DNA of 64,000 nt from Panorpa germanica (lineage: Eukaryota > Arthropoda > Insecta > Mecoptera > Panorpidae), in the NCBI GenBank assembly GCA_963678705.1, contig OY783210.1, positions 14,695,331-14,759,330 of the forward strand. The letters run 5' to 3'. Position numbers and translations under genes: made by a program. The notes below the pieces were generated by a model. The model had not been told where the DNA came from and did no database searches. It saw only the letters and a program-made list of their open reading frames with translations. Numbering within the stretch: the first letter of the stretch is position 1; each line of letters begins with the position of its first letter. Shown piece by piece: positions 49,186 through 61,527 of the stretch.

Positions 49186-50560
49186 TTATTACTTCTATGG
49201 ATACGCTCTGTTCACATAACACATAAAAATCTTTTACAACTTCATTAATATAATATTTAATATGTAATATAGACATCAGAGAACATAAATTTACATCGAA
49301 GAATAACTTTTCTTATGTAATATTACATTATATTAACCTAAAAATAATTATGTAATTTTTTATGTTAAATAAAGCTTATTTATACATAGCTGTGTTAATC
49401 GGGTAAATAAAAAGCAAAAAATATTTTATACGTATATAAATTTAACATGTGTCATAATAAAATGTTGCATAAAAAGCTTTATTAACGTCAGAAAACATAC
49501 ATTTATGGATAGATAAATTTTGTTATGTAACCTTTGCAGCAATTCATTAATTACGTCACACGAAAAAAGAGGGGGGAGTAGTCATGTTCTGTAACGTCAC
49601 ATCTAATCTAAAATCGACTTCAAAAACAAATTTAAAACAAGAACAAAAAACAAAGTAACACTAAAAGAAATTTTGACATGAGGGGGAGTATTCCATGTGT
49701 GACAAGACGTGATAATGGGGGGGAGGTATATGCTAAGAAATTTGTGTGACATAATTTATGGATGACCCCTTACATTATATTAATTTAAAAAATGTTAAAA
49801 CAAGTTTAACTTTTTTTTGTTAAATAGACCTAACACAGGATTACTTTCAGGCTTAGTGTTCATAGAGAAAGTGAAGTGGAGGTCACTGAATTCATTGACA
49901 AGGTGTTGAACAAATTTGGACAATAACCTTAATAATAAGTTGCCTTATTGCAGCTCTGTTATGTACATATTTGTTATATCCATCATGCGATAACAAACTT
50001 CGAGTTTCAAGTTTCAAAAATCAAAATTTTGATTTAGTTAGAGACTCGGGACATTTGACTTTTCAAGTAGCCGTAAAAAATTGGCTGCTACCAAAGAATG
50101 CATAGCGCTTTTTTGGACAAAAGTTACATGTCGTATTCAATACTTTTCTACTACAGAAAATTTAAGAAAAATATTAATTAGTTTTTAAAGAAAGTGGTGA
50201 AATTCGATTGATTAAAACTCAGGTGAGTTTAAAATTATTCTACTACACCAGTACCTGCCTAATATACGAAATCTGACAGTATCAAAACATAACGTCCTCA
50301 AAAAAGATCATATAAATTGCATTTCAACCGGGTTTGAACTATTTTTAAAAATTTATTGAAACATATAGAGTATTGAAGTCTGTAACATAATAAGTAATCG
50401 ATTTTATTTACTCTTGTTTATAACTTTATAATATCAAAGCTTCATGGGTTTCTTGAGACAGCTGTAAGAAGTATCCGAAGTTTAAGTATATATATATTTT
50501 ATTTTATATGCGTTAACAAACTCGTTACATTTACTTTATATTCCATTTCCGAATTTAAAA
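49186..50560. other. Intergenic DNA between genes 4 and 5, left part
   Basis: AT-rich, with no conserved frame, transposon end or RNA gene that I can recognise. Confidence 0.4.
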
Positions 50561-50569
50561 AAAACTTAA

Positions 50570-51552
50570 ATTAAATTCTTTTCTGGCATTTAAATGTTTC
50601 TGGCCTTCTTTTCTTCCTTCCTCCTGCTTCCCTCCATCAACCAACCTCTTCCTTCTGTCGTCCATACTAACAGTTCTCTAAAGTCAACCTATTTTCTATC
50701 TGCTCCATAATTCTCTCTCTTTTCCTATTTCTTGTTCCTACCTCTTTCTACCTTCGCCATCCACTTCCTTCTTTCCCTGTCTCTGTTCTATTGTATTTCT
50801 CGCATACAAATTAGGTTTAAGTATTTATTGTTATTATTTATTATTTATATTAATGTTTTTGCCATTTGGCACTACATTCCTCTGCCTTAACTCATTTATT
50901 TACATATCATTGTGCTTAATTCAATTTTGATCCTTATTATATCTAAACATTCTCACTCCTTCCAAACGAAAAAAAAAATTCTTATAAAAATAAAAACAAA
51001 ACTGCTACTGCTATTGCTTCGCTCCTCCTGCTACTCTCCCTCCTGTTTCTACGCTGCCATTCCTTTTCTTTCCTCGTTCCTTTTCTCTATACCCGTCATC
51101 CACCTCTTCTCTTCATTGCCTCCCTTTAATAACTGCCCAATATTCTTTTCGCTTATTACCTTTTTCTCACATGAAAACTTAATGTGCTCTAATGTTTCTA
51201 TCTCCATTCCACACACCCTGCACATCCTTTCCTCGCTATTTGCCAAGTATCTGTTTCCTTTCTCCTCGTTTCCCAATCTAAATCTGGCAATCCTTCTCAT
51301 GTTTTTTGTGTCTTTTTCTATTAAGTATTCTAGTATCTCTCTCTCCCAAAATTGGCTGTGAAGAGTGTCTGAAAGAGATGGCATAGTAATACGATAAGGA
51401 CGACATAGTGTACCAGAGCAATGATGCTTGATAATGGCTGCTGTGCCTTTTAGCATCACGCCACGGATATAAGAAAACATATTTTTTGAAAGCAATATCA
51501 GCATAACGGAAGTAAACATCTTACACACAATATTAGAAATTCCCAAGGTCAA
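50570..51552 (-). mobile_element. LINE-A fragment fused to unidentified coding-like sequence
   Basis: A 167-codon minus-strand frame (51049-51552) joins two parts. Its C-terminal half is LINE-A: WEREILEYLIEKDTKNM, RFRLGNEEKGN and an intact zinc knuckle, CRVCGMEIETLEHIKFSC. Its first 68 codons (about 51350-51552) do not match LINE-A copies elsewhere and include SYIRGVMLKGTAAI and CSGTLCRPYRI. Left of 51049 more decayed LINE-A sequence extends to about 50570. Confidence 0.65.
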
Positions 51553-53069
51553 TTTACATTATATATAAAAAAAAATGGATTAGAAATTATTTGTCAATAT
51601 ACATATTTTGTTATCAGTCTAGTAATTACTCGTAGTAATTAGTTGCATTAACTATATATCAAAAAAAAATTAAATAAATATAATACATATGCAACCTTTG
51701 ACCTGTTCACAGAGTCGTCATTAATTTCGTGATAAAATAATCCATACATTTATGGAATGGATTTTAGTTTATTAAAGGATCGCAGAACAATAACATCTGT
51801 ATCAAATAGAACAAGTCTTTGACATTCTTGCAATTGTGACATCAAAACAACACTGTTCTAGAAGTTGTTAGTATTAGTAAATGCACAAACATATACAACT
51901 AAAGAAAAACACATTTAAATCAAGTAATTTAATTAAAAACACGTGTTATTTATTATAAATTGTAAGTAGACATAATATTCATTATATTTTAATTGATTTT
52001 ATGTTAATAAATTCACTGCTTAGTATTAATATTTGCTTGGATATGTTACATCCAATAGACATGACATACTCATATTTTGTGAGGTTATGTTCTTTTATAT
52101 ATAAGAGCATATGTCAGTTTTCACTGTTTAAATCTCCCAGCATTGACAATTGTTTTATTGATTGGATATTTTAATCTATTATTTAATGGTAAGTTCACTG
52201 TTTTCATAACTTAAGAAAAAATCAAAGAGTTGAAGGATGACGAAAAGTTTTAATTGCGTTTTACCGGTAAATCGTTATCGAATGCAATCCACTTACCTTA
52301 TTCGTGACGTCAGCTAGCTTTAAAAATAACGTGGTGAATGTTATTTTAAATTAGGCGTTCATATGTTCCTATTGCTCTCATTAAACGCATTGGCTTTATT
52401 GAATAAAACGTAGAAGAGAAGATAAGCGGGAAGGTAGGCGAATGCAGCTACAGCTACGGTTTTTATTACCAAAGTAAACTTTGTTTAATTTGGCATTCTA
52501 TGGTTCGATACCTATTGAAACATATGGTACTTATAAAGTGAATTTAAATCGACAAAAGCGTAACATTCAAGAATATCAATACTCAATGCTTATATCAAAT
52601 TTGGAACTCTATGTCTTTGAACCTTTTTAAACTTACCTGCACAGATTCAGAATGTGGGGTCTCTTGTAGGGGCCTCGCATTCTCGCGCAACAACCCAAGT
52701 AGAAAAATTCATTACTATATATCTATTTGAATCTCCTGCCTCGCTCTTAAGAAATCCCACTTGAATCACTGTATCTTCTTTTAAGGTATTCATGTACCTT
52801 AGTTTATCATCATTAATATTTGTCATCTTTGTGCTTGTTAACTTTTATAACACTTCGCAAAGATCTGCTGCCCGGAGCCTCGCAATGGCTAAGGCCCCTG
52901 CTTATAAGGTATATTGCAGGTTTCGTATATGTAGATTGTTTTTTGTTCAAGGGTCATTAGGGGCGCAAAAAATATACATATATTAATTAGCGATAGAATT
53001 AAAATTGAAAATATTATTTTTTTCGCGGTGAAAATATTATTTTTTAAGATTACGTATTTTATTCTAATG
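51553..53069. other. Intergenic DNA left of gene 5
   Basis: AT-rich. Near 52873 lies GAGCCTCGCAATGGCTAAGG, a variant of the motif near 2597; the frame around it (52792-52986) is short and unsupported. No other structure recognised. Confidence 0.4.
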
Positions 53070-53215
53070 AGTTGTTTTTCGATATTTTATCAAACAAAAA
53101 CGCCAATATACATTATTTTCATATAATAACATTTCCATATATTTATCCATAACCAATATTTTAGTATAGTAATAAAAAATCGATCCCTAAAAAATCAATT
53201 CATCCAGAGACAAGA
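53070..53215 (-). repeat. MITE-1-like fragment upstream of gene 5
   Basis: Shares the CAAAAACGCCAATATACATT and AAAAATCGATCCCTAAAAAAT parts of MITE-1 (compare 5020-5100). It is degraded and has no terminal repeats. Confidence 0.5.
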
Positions 53216-53724
53216 GTGTATTTCAACATAATGTATTACAAATAGTAAAATGACGTCACACTGCGTTTAGCCTGAAAAAAAAATCAAATTTTAAATAAAT
53301 ATAACTGCGTCAATTCTTTTTATTTGTTAAATTTAGAACTTGGACTATAGTACTAGAAACTGAACTATTTTATTTAAATTGGTCAAAATATTATTTTGAC
53401 CTTGACTCATATCACACTTTCTTTTTTAATATCTGAATTGTATAAAGTAATTTTTGAATTTATTGCATCATTCATGTTTTGTATATATTATACGTTGTAT
53501 TATAATTATGCGTGCTATTGAATTTTAAAAGTGATCCTTGCACTGCATTTATGCACTGATAACAAATCGACGGTATTTCCCAGAGATATGAAAAAAAAAC
53601 CCCATCTCTAAACGATCGTTGATACTGACAGCATAATGTTAGGTTAGGTTGAACATCAGTTGTATTCAGAGCCAGATTAATGTGTCATTCCCGAGTTTTA
53701 TGCTTTAATAATAATTAATAATAA

Positions 53725-53820
53725 CAAGGCAGTGTGCGAAAGCATTGATCATTGACGCTAATTACCGTGTCTTCGAGTTCGATATCCGAACCAGAGTTAT
53801 ATTTTCTAGATTTGATTGTT
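53725..53820 (+). repeat. tRNA-derived SINE, copy 3
   Basis: Contains AGTGTGCGAAAGCATTGATC (box-A-like region), CGTGTCTTCGAGTTCGATATC (box-B-like) and AGAGTTATATTTTCTAGA, in the order seen in the other two copies. It lies about 400 bp upstream of gene 5. Confidence 0.6.
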
Positions 53821-54230
53821 ATCAAATTTACTTCATAATGTATATACATAATAATAATAAACTTATTAGACAGACTTATTATCACGACATTATATTTAAA
53901 CATATGGATCGACGCAACAGCTGCTATAGCTTTGACGTTTAATACTGCATCTCTTTTGCACTTCTCTTGCTTAACAGTGATAGTAAAGGTTGGCAAATGA
54001 TAGTGAGGAAGAAGTATTGACGTCATAAACTGAAGTCATTTTTTTGTAAATGTCTCTTTAATTATTAACGAGATAAACATGATTGTTGTAATCCGTAATA
54101 GTTTCTATAATAATACAAATTGAATAAAAATATACAGTACCAATTCATCCTTTAATAATATATTTTTTATTATTTTTCAGGACCATTATTTTTTTAACCT
54201 AGTCTTCAAACATATATTACGAGTATAAAC

Positions 54231-57200
54231 ATGTCCAATTCAAAAGCAAATGAAAGAACACATTTACTAGCACAAAATTATGAAGAAATCGATTCCTATA
54301 TACCTGAAGTCACCACAAGTAAAACTATCGACCGTATACAAGGAGAACCAAAACACGAACCTAAATTATCTAGACTCTTTAAACTAGGATTCAGTTTAGG
54401 ACACGTCAACAATGACTTATGTGCTTCCTTATGGTTTTCTTATTTACTTCTATTCCTCACAAGTATCAGAGGTCTTTCTAGCGGTGTTGCTGGAGGATTA
54501 TTGTTATTAGGACAAATTGCGGATGCTGTAGCCACACCAATTGTAGGGTATTTGACGGACAGAATAGGAACTAAAAAACAATGGTATATTTTTGGTAAGT
54601 AGTTTTAGTAAACCAAAATATTTTACGTTTTAAAAAAATCGTTTTTGATCATTACGAGGATGGGGTCACTACGTTTCCCGTATTGAGATATAGGTTACTT
54701 TTGATTTGGCATCCATTTGTATTAAACGTTTTAGTGTTTTTTGACATAATGGGAAAAGAGCAATATCGATCCGTTTATTGCAGCTCTCGGTCGTAATTCG
54801 TTCGTCCCTTTCATAATCATCTTTTCCATTTCCCTTTCTTCATATAATTAAATCAACTTTTCAAAAAAGGACTTGTTCTCTTTCAGCATGAACTGATTCA
54901 AATAATATTTTGTTTCCTAATTGCAGGTTCACTTACGGTTATGATTACATTCCCCTTAATCTTCTCCGGATGCCCCGGATGTAACCGCAATGATGACTCT
55001 CTTTACGTAGCGGATCTAGCGTTCTATGCAATTGTTACTGCAGCTGTTCAAATAGCCTGGGCCGTTGTACAAATATCACATTTGGCAATGATACCACAGT
55101 ATGGAAAAACTCAAAACGATCGGGCAGATTTGACCGCTATTAGGTAATTCATTTTATTTACCAAATGAACACGAAATTTGTGTCTCCAAAGTCATATAAA
55201 AACATAAAATATGGTATAGTCCAAATCACGATAGTTTGGCGGTGACTTATACTTAAAAGAGGTTATAAGAGCGGTATAACTCTATAATACGATAATGAAT
55301 TTATCTTATTTGTTTCTAAATACATTATAGAAAAATAAGTGAGTCAGTGCTTTTTAGTTATATTGGCAGTATATACCTCACAACTTGTAGTAAGTATGAG
55401 TCGCCGCCGAACTCTCGTAATTTGAATTATATCACGTTTTAATTTATTTATGTTTCCATCATTTTAGATACGCCGGAACGGTCGTTTCTAGTGTAACGGT
55501 TTTCATCGTAACCTGGGCAGTACTACATAGTAATAATCGAGAATCAGGCACTTTGGGGAAAGAAGATAAAGCTACATTCAGAGTAAGTGTAATTAAAAAA
55601 TATAGTAGCGTTATCTTTTCATTTACTGATTAAGTTTGACCCTCATCTTACGCCTTACATTGTTTTTAAAATTACAAAAGTAGCATCACTGTAATTCATA
55701 AGCTAATGGTCGCAATGTCATGATATTGTGACACATATCTTTTGAAGGTCGATACAATCTAAAAATCATATAGATTTGTCAATAGTGGATAAAAGATTTT
55801 TAATGTGTTTAGTTATTATTACTTATTATTTATTATTAATTGTGTGTGCCTTTCGGCTTTACAATCTACCGTATTCTATTTCTTAATACATTTCATTCCT
55901 ATCTTAACAATTCAACCTTAAAACTCAACTTTATTAATTTTCTTTAAAATTAATTATTTACTTAAAAGTAAACTTTATTTATTTATTAAAACTAAAAAAA
56001 ATATTCTAGTCTTTTACTACTTCCAAACAGTGCTTTCTGTTTCTTCTTCTCTTGACCCTCTCTCCTCATATTCCCCATGCAAACCAGATCACGAGATTAT
56101 TTATTGTCATGTTTTTCATTCCTTTTTTCTATTTCCGTCATCCACCTCTTTCCTTCACTGCCTCCCTTTAATAGCTGCACAATATTCTTCTCTCTCATTA
56201 CTTTTTCCTGACAAGCAAACTTAATGTGCTCCAGTGTTTCAATCTCCGTTCCGCACACTCTACACATTCTTTCCTCGCTATTTGCCCAGTATATGTTTCC
56301 TTTCTCCTCGTTTCCCAATCTAAACCTTGCAAATCCTTCTCATGTTTTTTTGTGTCTTTTTCTCTTAAGTACTGTGGTATCTCTGTCTTCCAAATCCTTT
56401 TATATCTTGTTTTGTAATTACTCTTCTCGATTTTTACCATTCTTTCCTGTTGCTGTACCTCCTTGTCCCCTCTACTCTTCTACACTTGCGCCTCCTTCTC
56501 TTCTTCTCTCTGCCTCCTCGATCGCCATTCCATTCAATGTCTTTAGCATTTATTCAATGATTAACACTAAGATATTTTATGTTGATATTTTTCAGAATAT
56601 CTCCATTATTTTAACTGCAATTGGAGCTATAGCTACTGTTGTATTTCACTTAACTTTGACAGTGCATGAAAAAAGACAACGATGTAGCGTTTTATCGAAC
56701 AGAAGCATAGAACCTCTGGAAACTGGACTAGCGAAGAAAACAAATGAAGAAAATAATGAAATAGATGAAGAAAAACGAAATGAAGAACACGTCTATAAAT
56801 CAAATACCAACAGCCTCCTACGATGTCCACTGCTATACCAAGTTACTCTATTGTAAGTATCATTTAAGCTATCTTTGGAACTTATTACATTCGACCAACT
56901 TCAATACACCATACTGAAAAGAAAATAGCCAATGTCGCAAACAGTATGTTCCAGTCTGAGAGACTCTTATTCTACAGTAATAAATAAATAGTTAATTCTT
57001 TATAAACTCCAGTTTATTATTTAAATTCATTACGTACTTAAAGTACCATTCCTAGCTACTGTTTTAATTTTATACATCAAAATGTACCAATCCTATTCTG
57101 AAAACATATAATTTAGAATCTATTTAAAACTAAAATGGAATAGAATTTAATTTTTATTTCATTAATGTTTAATTCGTTGGATTTACAGATATGTGTCAGC

Positions 57201-58945
57201 ACGTTTGTTCCAAACTTTAGCACTGGTTTATATGCCACTGTGGCTGGATGAAAGAGAAGCTGTTTCTAAATTAAGATTCATCAACCATGCCAATGACACT
57301 TCTTATGTTGAGCTGATGTCTACACCAGCAACTACCGGTGTTGAAGATATTGCTCTTGTTCCACTTGTGTCTTTTATAGCATCGTTCTTTGCGGCATTGT
57401 TTTTAAAATTGTCGAATAATGTATGCAGCTCACAGGTAATTTTCTTAATATGTATTATTTGATATAAAACATAAATTTAAATCATATAGAGTCTGCGTAC
57501 AAAGTTTGAGCTCAATAACTGATCAGTAAATAATTTAAAATTCGATTCGTATAACCACCACGATCGAGATTAATAAAAACTTTTAATTGTGTATTTATTT
57601 GTACAGTTAATACATTCATCATGTATATTTTAGATGGAATACTTCTTTGGCCTGGTTGCCAGCATATCCGCATGCATTTGGGTGTACGAGGTCACACCAG
57701 AATTTGTAAGAGCAAATCTCTATGGCATTGCTATTCTATTTGGTAAGAATCTTTATAATAATTTAACTGCTTAAACCAATTGTATTATTTTTTAATTAGT
57801 CGTTAGTATTAGCAATTAAAACATGTCCGCGCCATTTTTTCAATGATTCTTTCATTGTGTAAAATTTATTCATTTATTTAAGACAAACATTCAAAAGAGT
57901 ATTTTTTTCTACGTTTTAGATGAGTGTGCCAATTAGGATTTGTCCCTAATTTCTGGGGATAGGCGCTAATATTATTGCTTATCTATGACCTTATTTCTGA
58001 AACCTCAATTTTTCCATTATCAGTGACCCATTATCCCCGGAAGCCAAAACAAATATATGAGCGCCTTATTTTAATTTCAATGTTATCTTTTTTAGGAATA
58101 CCGTAGAATAAAAAAAATATTTCAAAACAAAATTTATCATTTACTTTATATTTAATTAGGATTTGGCGGTTCTGTGACGCAGATCAGCAGCCTCTGCTTG
58201 ACAGCAGAAATCGCAGGAGAAATTGTGAGCAGTGGAGGCTTCATTTACGCGGCCGTGACATTTGCTGATAAACTGATAACTGGTTTAGTAGTGATAGTTA
58301 TTGAAAATATGTAAGTTCATGTCGTCAAGTAATATGTCATCATTAATTTAAGGGGTTATTCTACTTTGTTTAATAAAAATAAGATGAATCATATCTTAAT
58401 TTCTATGAAACTGTAATATTAATTGATATTTACAATTAAACAATAGAAGATAGAAGAGAACCGTAGAATTAATTAACAATACATGATATTAACAATTAAA
58501 ATAAACAATTGTCCATTTCATTATTAAAGACTGGAGTTCCACGAACTTAAAGAAAATTGTTTAAGTATTATAGCCTATATAATTGGTATCGTTTGTTGCT
58601 CTTGGCTTACCAATCAAATTTAAAACACATCTTTTTGAAACTTCAACCTTTTTGAAAAATAAATCAAAAATTACTAAGTCTTGAAATAAATAATTACAAT
58701 GTTTGCGACTCTTATTTTCTATATAACTAGCGAATGAGATATTAAAATATATAATAATAAAGTATTATATCCATCTCATCTAGCGTCCACAAACTAATTT
58801 AACTAAAATTTCATTTTATTTCAGGAAATGTACTTCTCTAGACCAATGCCCAACCTACTATCAATCAGTGTTAGCTAACGTCTGCGGAGGATCTGCTATT
58901 TTAGGAGTAGTTACACTGATTACATTAAGATTTAAAAAATCATAA
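54231..58945 (+). CDS. MFSD12-like transporter, gene 5 (canonical type)
   Basis: Eight coding exons: 54231-54594, 54927-55143, 55468-55582, 56596-56852, 57189-57435, 57634-57742, 58160-58310, 58825-58945; 526 aa, continuous frame, all GT-AG. An acceptor at 54180 suggests a noncoding first exon, but the promoter block of genes 2-4 is absent. Seen: dileucine-like ERTHLL (8-13), GHVNNDLC in TM1, GQIAD (94-98) followed by YLTDRIG with the Asp-Arg pair (110-111), QISHLAMIPQ in exon 2, a charged cytosolic loop in exon 4 (many Glu/Lys/Asn), PLWLDERE (334-341), YAAVTFADK (466-474), and the Cys pair at 489 and 495. It has every family hallmark, including LTAEIAG and SGGFIYA in the last quarter, as in vertebrate MFSD12. 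It and gene 1 are the best candidates for the ancestral lysosomal/pigment-granule function. A polyadenylation signal lies at 58964. Confidence 0.92.
55200..55436 (+). repeat. MITE-3 in gene 5 intron 2
   Basis: Left arm AATCACGATAGTTTGGCGG, right arm the inverse of AATTACGAGAGTTCGGCGG. The arms pair inward over about 50 bp with mismatches. It ends about 30 bp before exon 3. Complete and uninterrupted, it serves as the reference copy. Confidence 0.8.
55640..55790 (-). repeat. Mariner-like MITE fragment in gene 5 intron 3
   Basis: Shares CATTGTTTTTAAAATTACAA and AAAATCATATAGATTTGTCAA with the elements at 35482 and 43471. Both terminal repeats are missing. Confidence 0.5.
55800..56540 (-). mobile_element. 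LINE-A 3' fragment in gene 5 intron 3
   Basis: On the minus strand it shows the 3' UTR (TGTGTGCCTTTCGGCTTTAC in reverse view), an ATT-rich tail at the left, and two overlapping frames (56097-56318 and 56198-56440) that together give the LINE-A C-terminus: WKTEIPQYL, GNEEKGN, and CRVCGTEIETLEHIKFAC intact. A frameshift separates them. It ends about 55 nt before exon 4, antisense to the host gene. Confidence 0.8.
58385..58500 (+). repeat. MITE-1 fragment in gene 5 intron 7
   Basis: Resembles the MITE-1 left region (ATGAATCATATCTTAATTTC, then GAAACTGTAATATTAATTGAT). It is heavily degraded. Confidence 0.4.
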
Positions 58946-58969
58946 TATTTATACTGTTACAATAATAAA

Positions 58970-60365
58970 AGATTTTATTAATAAAGCTCACTTGAAAATG
59001 ATTAAATAATTATATGTGACAGACTGTACAAAGGAGCTTTAAAGACTCTTAAATAAAGACGATTTTTAATATTTAAAACTATTTTTACAATTATGTTTTT
59101 AAAAGAATACTGAATTTAGTACTATCATGGCTTCATAAAAATGCCACTCTGCCAATTTACAAGAATAAAAGAGCGAAGTGGTTACTTCAAATGAAAAGAA
59201 CTTATCTGGTATATAGTTTTTATAAATGCAAATAAATTATATTTATACAAAATGAAATAATTCAAACGGTAAGAGAAGTGGCGCTGAAAGAATAATTGTA
59301 ATATTGGGTATGTAAAGTCAATAATAAATACAAAATATAGAAAGTAATACATATATTTTAATTTTCAATTAAAGTACATTGATAAATACATATACAATGA
59401 GAAACCAGCTTCAACGTGTTTTTGCTGATTCTAAAATACATGTATATCTTATGGCTATTACCATTAGTGGACTTCTCTTATAAATAAATCTGGATAACAA
59501 AAAACAATGTAAGTATCACCTCTTATTTTTTGTCTAGCTTCTGCTCTTCCATTCTCAATAGACATTTAGATAAAATTCGAGCGTTGTTAAACGCATGCAT
59601 AGGTATGATGTAATCCCCAATAATATTAAATACAATCTATTTGTCTAATATAATTTTGTATTATAAAGTCTTATAAAAAATCTCCGTAATCATTCTTGTG
59701 GCCGATTGTTCCATAGTCAGTTAACTTTGGTTTATTTTAAATCTTGGTTGATACTTTTGTAACTCAGCTCTCATTTCAACCTAAATGACTAAGTTAAATT
59801 TTTTGTTTATTAAATGTAGGTCCCTTTTGACTGAACTGCATGTTTTAGCTTAACTTCAGTTATGCCATAACTGATGTTTAACTGACTATTGGAAAATCGG
59901 CACCTAGTGTTTTCAAACTGCTTCATCTCCTAAATCATATTAAAATCATTTATGATTTTATGACGATTTTCACAGTTCGTAATAATGGTTCTACCAAATC
60001 ACAGTCAAGACTATATTAAATAAACATCGCTTCAAATAAAAATAAGTCTTTGTATTTATCTTTTTGAACAAGTCTTTTTTTGTTTCGCATTCATGATGTA
60101 TTTAGTTACTTCATCTTTGCCCTGATGCTATCTAGAGCCTTCGGCGTTAGTGCAAATGTACTAAATCTTTTTAATTTGTCAAAACAAATTAATTTTAAAC
60201 AGATATTATTGCTCTAATAATTTTAAACAAATAAATAATAATACATTTATTACAAAGAAAATATATTTCTTAGATAAATACTAGATAGGATACCATATAG
60301 TTTAAAAGACATAATTATAATAGAAATAAATGTACATTGAAAAAATTTCAAAAATTAAATTCTAC
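58970..60365. other. Intergenic DNA between gene 5 and NR2C2AP
   Basis: The two genes converge here. The sequence is AT-rich, with no gene or transposon that I can support. A TTTATT (AATAAA on the minus strand) near 60247 could serve the NR2C2AP transcript. Confidence 0.45.
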
Positions 60366-61527
60366 TTAAAATAATGATAACTTATAAATAATAATTCTGC
60401 CAAAAAAGTCACTACTAGCGTTAAATGTAAAACGTAGACTTTTAGTTGTAACCGGTGTATCCAATTTAAACTCTTGTTGACTATTATTATCTTCTGGATA
60501 AAACTCTTGCCAACGAACAATTTTACTCGTGCAGTTGGTGTCTACTGGAATAACATCCAAGTGACAATTTTCGCCCACATAACCTCCTTGAAATTGAATT
60601 TGGAAGCATGTTATTTCGACGGGTTTATCCAATTCTAATTGTATCCATTGTGGGAATCCCTGAGATAACAAATGTGTGTTAATATAATGACTGCCTTCTA
60701 TATTCTTGCAAACATCAACAACTTTGAATTCTACTGGTGTGAAGGAGTATCGAAACAAATTCCACGATTGAATAATATTTGAGGACACTAAATGTTACTT
60801 TCTGCGTAAGTAACAGGATTTGTATTATTACAAAAAATCACTGATTTGTAGCAACTCTCAAGACAGTACCTACTTGGGGTAAATTTATGAACAGATGCCG
60901 TAAATAATCAACCCTTCACAACACTAACTTTTGAGTGCAACGTTATGAAAATAGTTTATATTAATAGTTAAATTGACTCTTTAATCGAACTCTACGCCTA
61001 GAAGAATTCTTTAAAACAAGATAAAAAATAAAATTACCTGATCAGAGCTCCAGCAGGTGTCCCGATTTACATCAAACATGCCGGACTTGCCATAAAGTTT
61101 CACATCTCTGTTGAATACGGAACTCACTCTGTATAAAAAAAAATATAAATTAGAAATGGAACTAGAAGAAATATTATCAGTTTTCCACTTTTTTGATTTT
61201 ATACAAAAGTAAACAAGAGCCAAATATATATTACAAAGAATATGTATTAACAGGTGGAATCTGCAATGTAATAGATTAGGTGAACTGCGACTAAACCTTA
61301 CATTTTAGATATTTTAAGGAGAGAATTTTTAAATTATTTATTATATAATAAAACAAAATTTGTTTATGCAGAAAATATGTCATAATAGTGGGGCAATTTT
61401 GCAAAAACCATGTGTAATGATAACATGACGCATATATAAACAATGTATAAAAATTCGAATAATTAAATAAATGAAACTATTACCTGCACTGAAATTTCAT
61501 ATTTTTCAATATACAGCTTTTCGTCAT
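60366..61527 (-). CDS. NR2C2AP: NR2C2AP-like protein (nuclear receptor 2C2-associated)
   Basis: Three coding exons on the minus strand: 61527-61484, 61128-61038, 60659-60366; 142 aa, close to the length of the animal family. The N-terminal exon starts MTKSCILKNMK. Exon 2 gives VSSVFNRDVKLYGKSGMFDV and ends in CWSSDQ. Exon 3 begins GFPQWIQLELDKPVEI and holds IQFQGGY, FYPEDNN and DFFGRIIIY. These match the hallmark blocks of vertebrate NR2C2AP (SDQG.SQW, QIQFQGG, FYPEDNNS, DFFGRVVIY), a small beta-rich, galactose-binding-like domain protein described as a partner of the TR4 nuclear receptor. The splice acceptor before GFPQW lies inside a longer open frame (up to 60788), so that frame's first 43 codons are intronic. 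The start is divergent from the next gene, 320 bp away. Confidence 0.88.

Noticed and set aside
60660..60788. Extension of NR2C2AP by the continuous open frame beginning at 60788
   Set aside because: The family motif SDQ-G-x-x-QW is produced only by splicing 61038 to 60659. The acceptor CTCAG lies directly before GFPQW, and the apparent first codon at 60788 is GTG.
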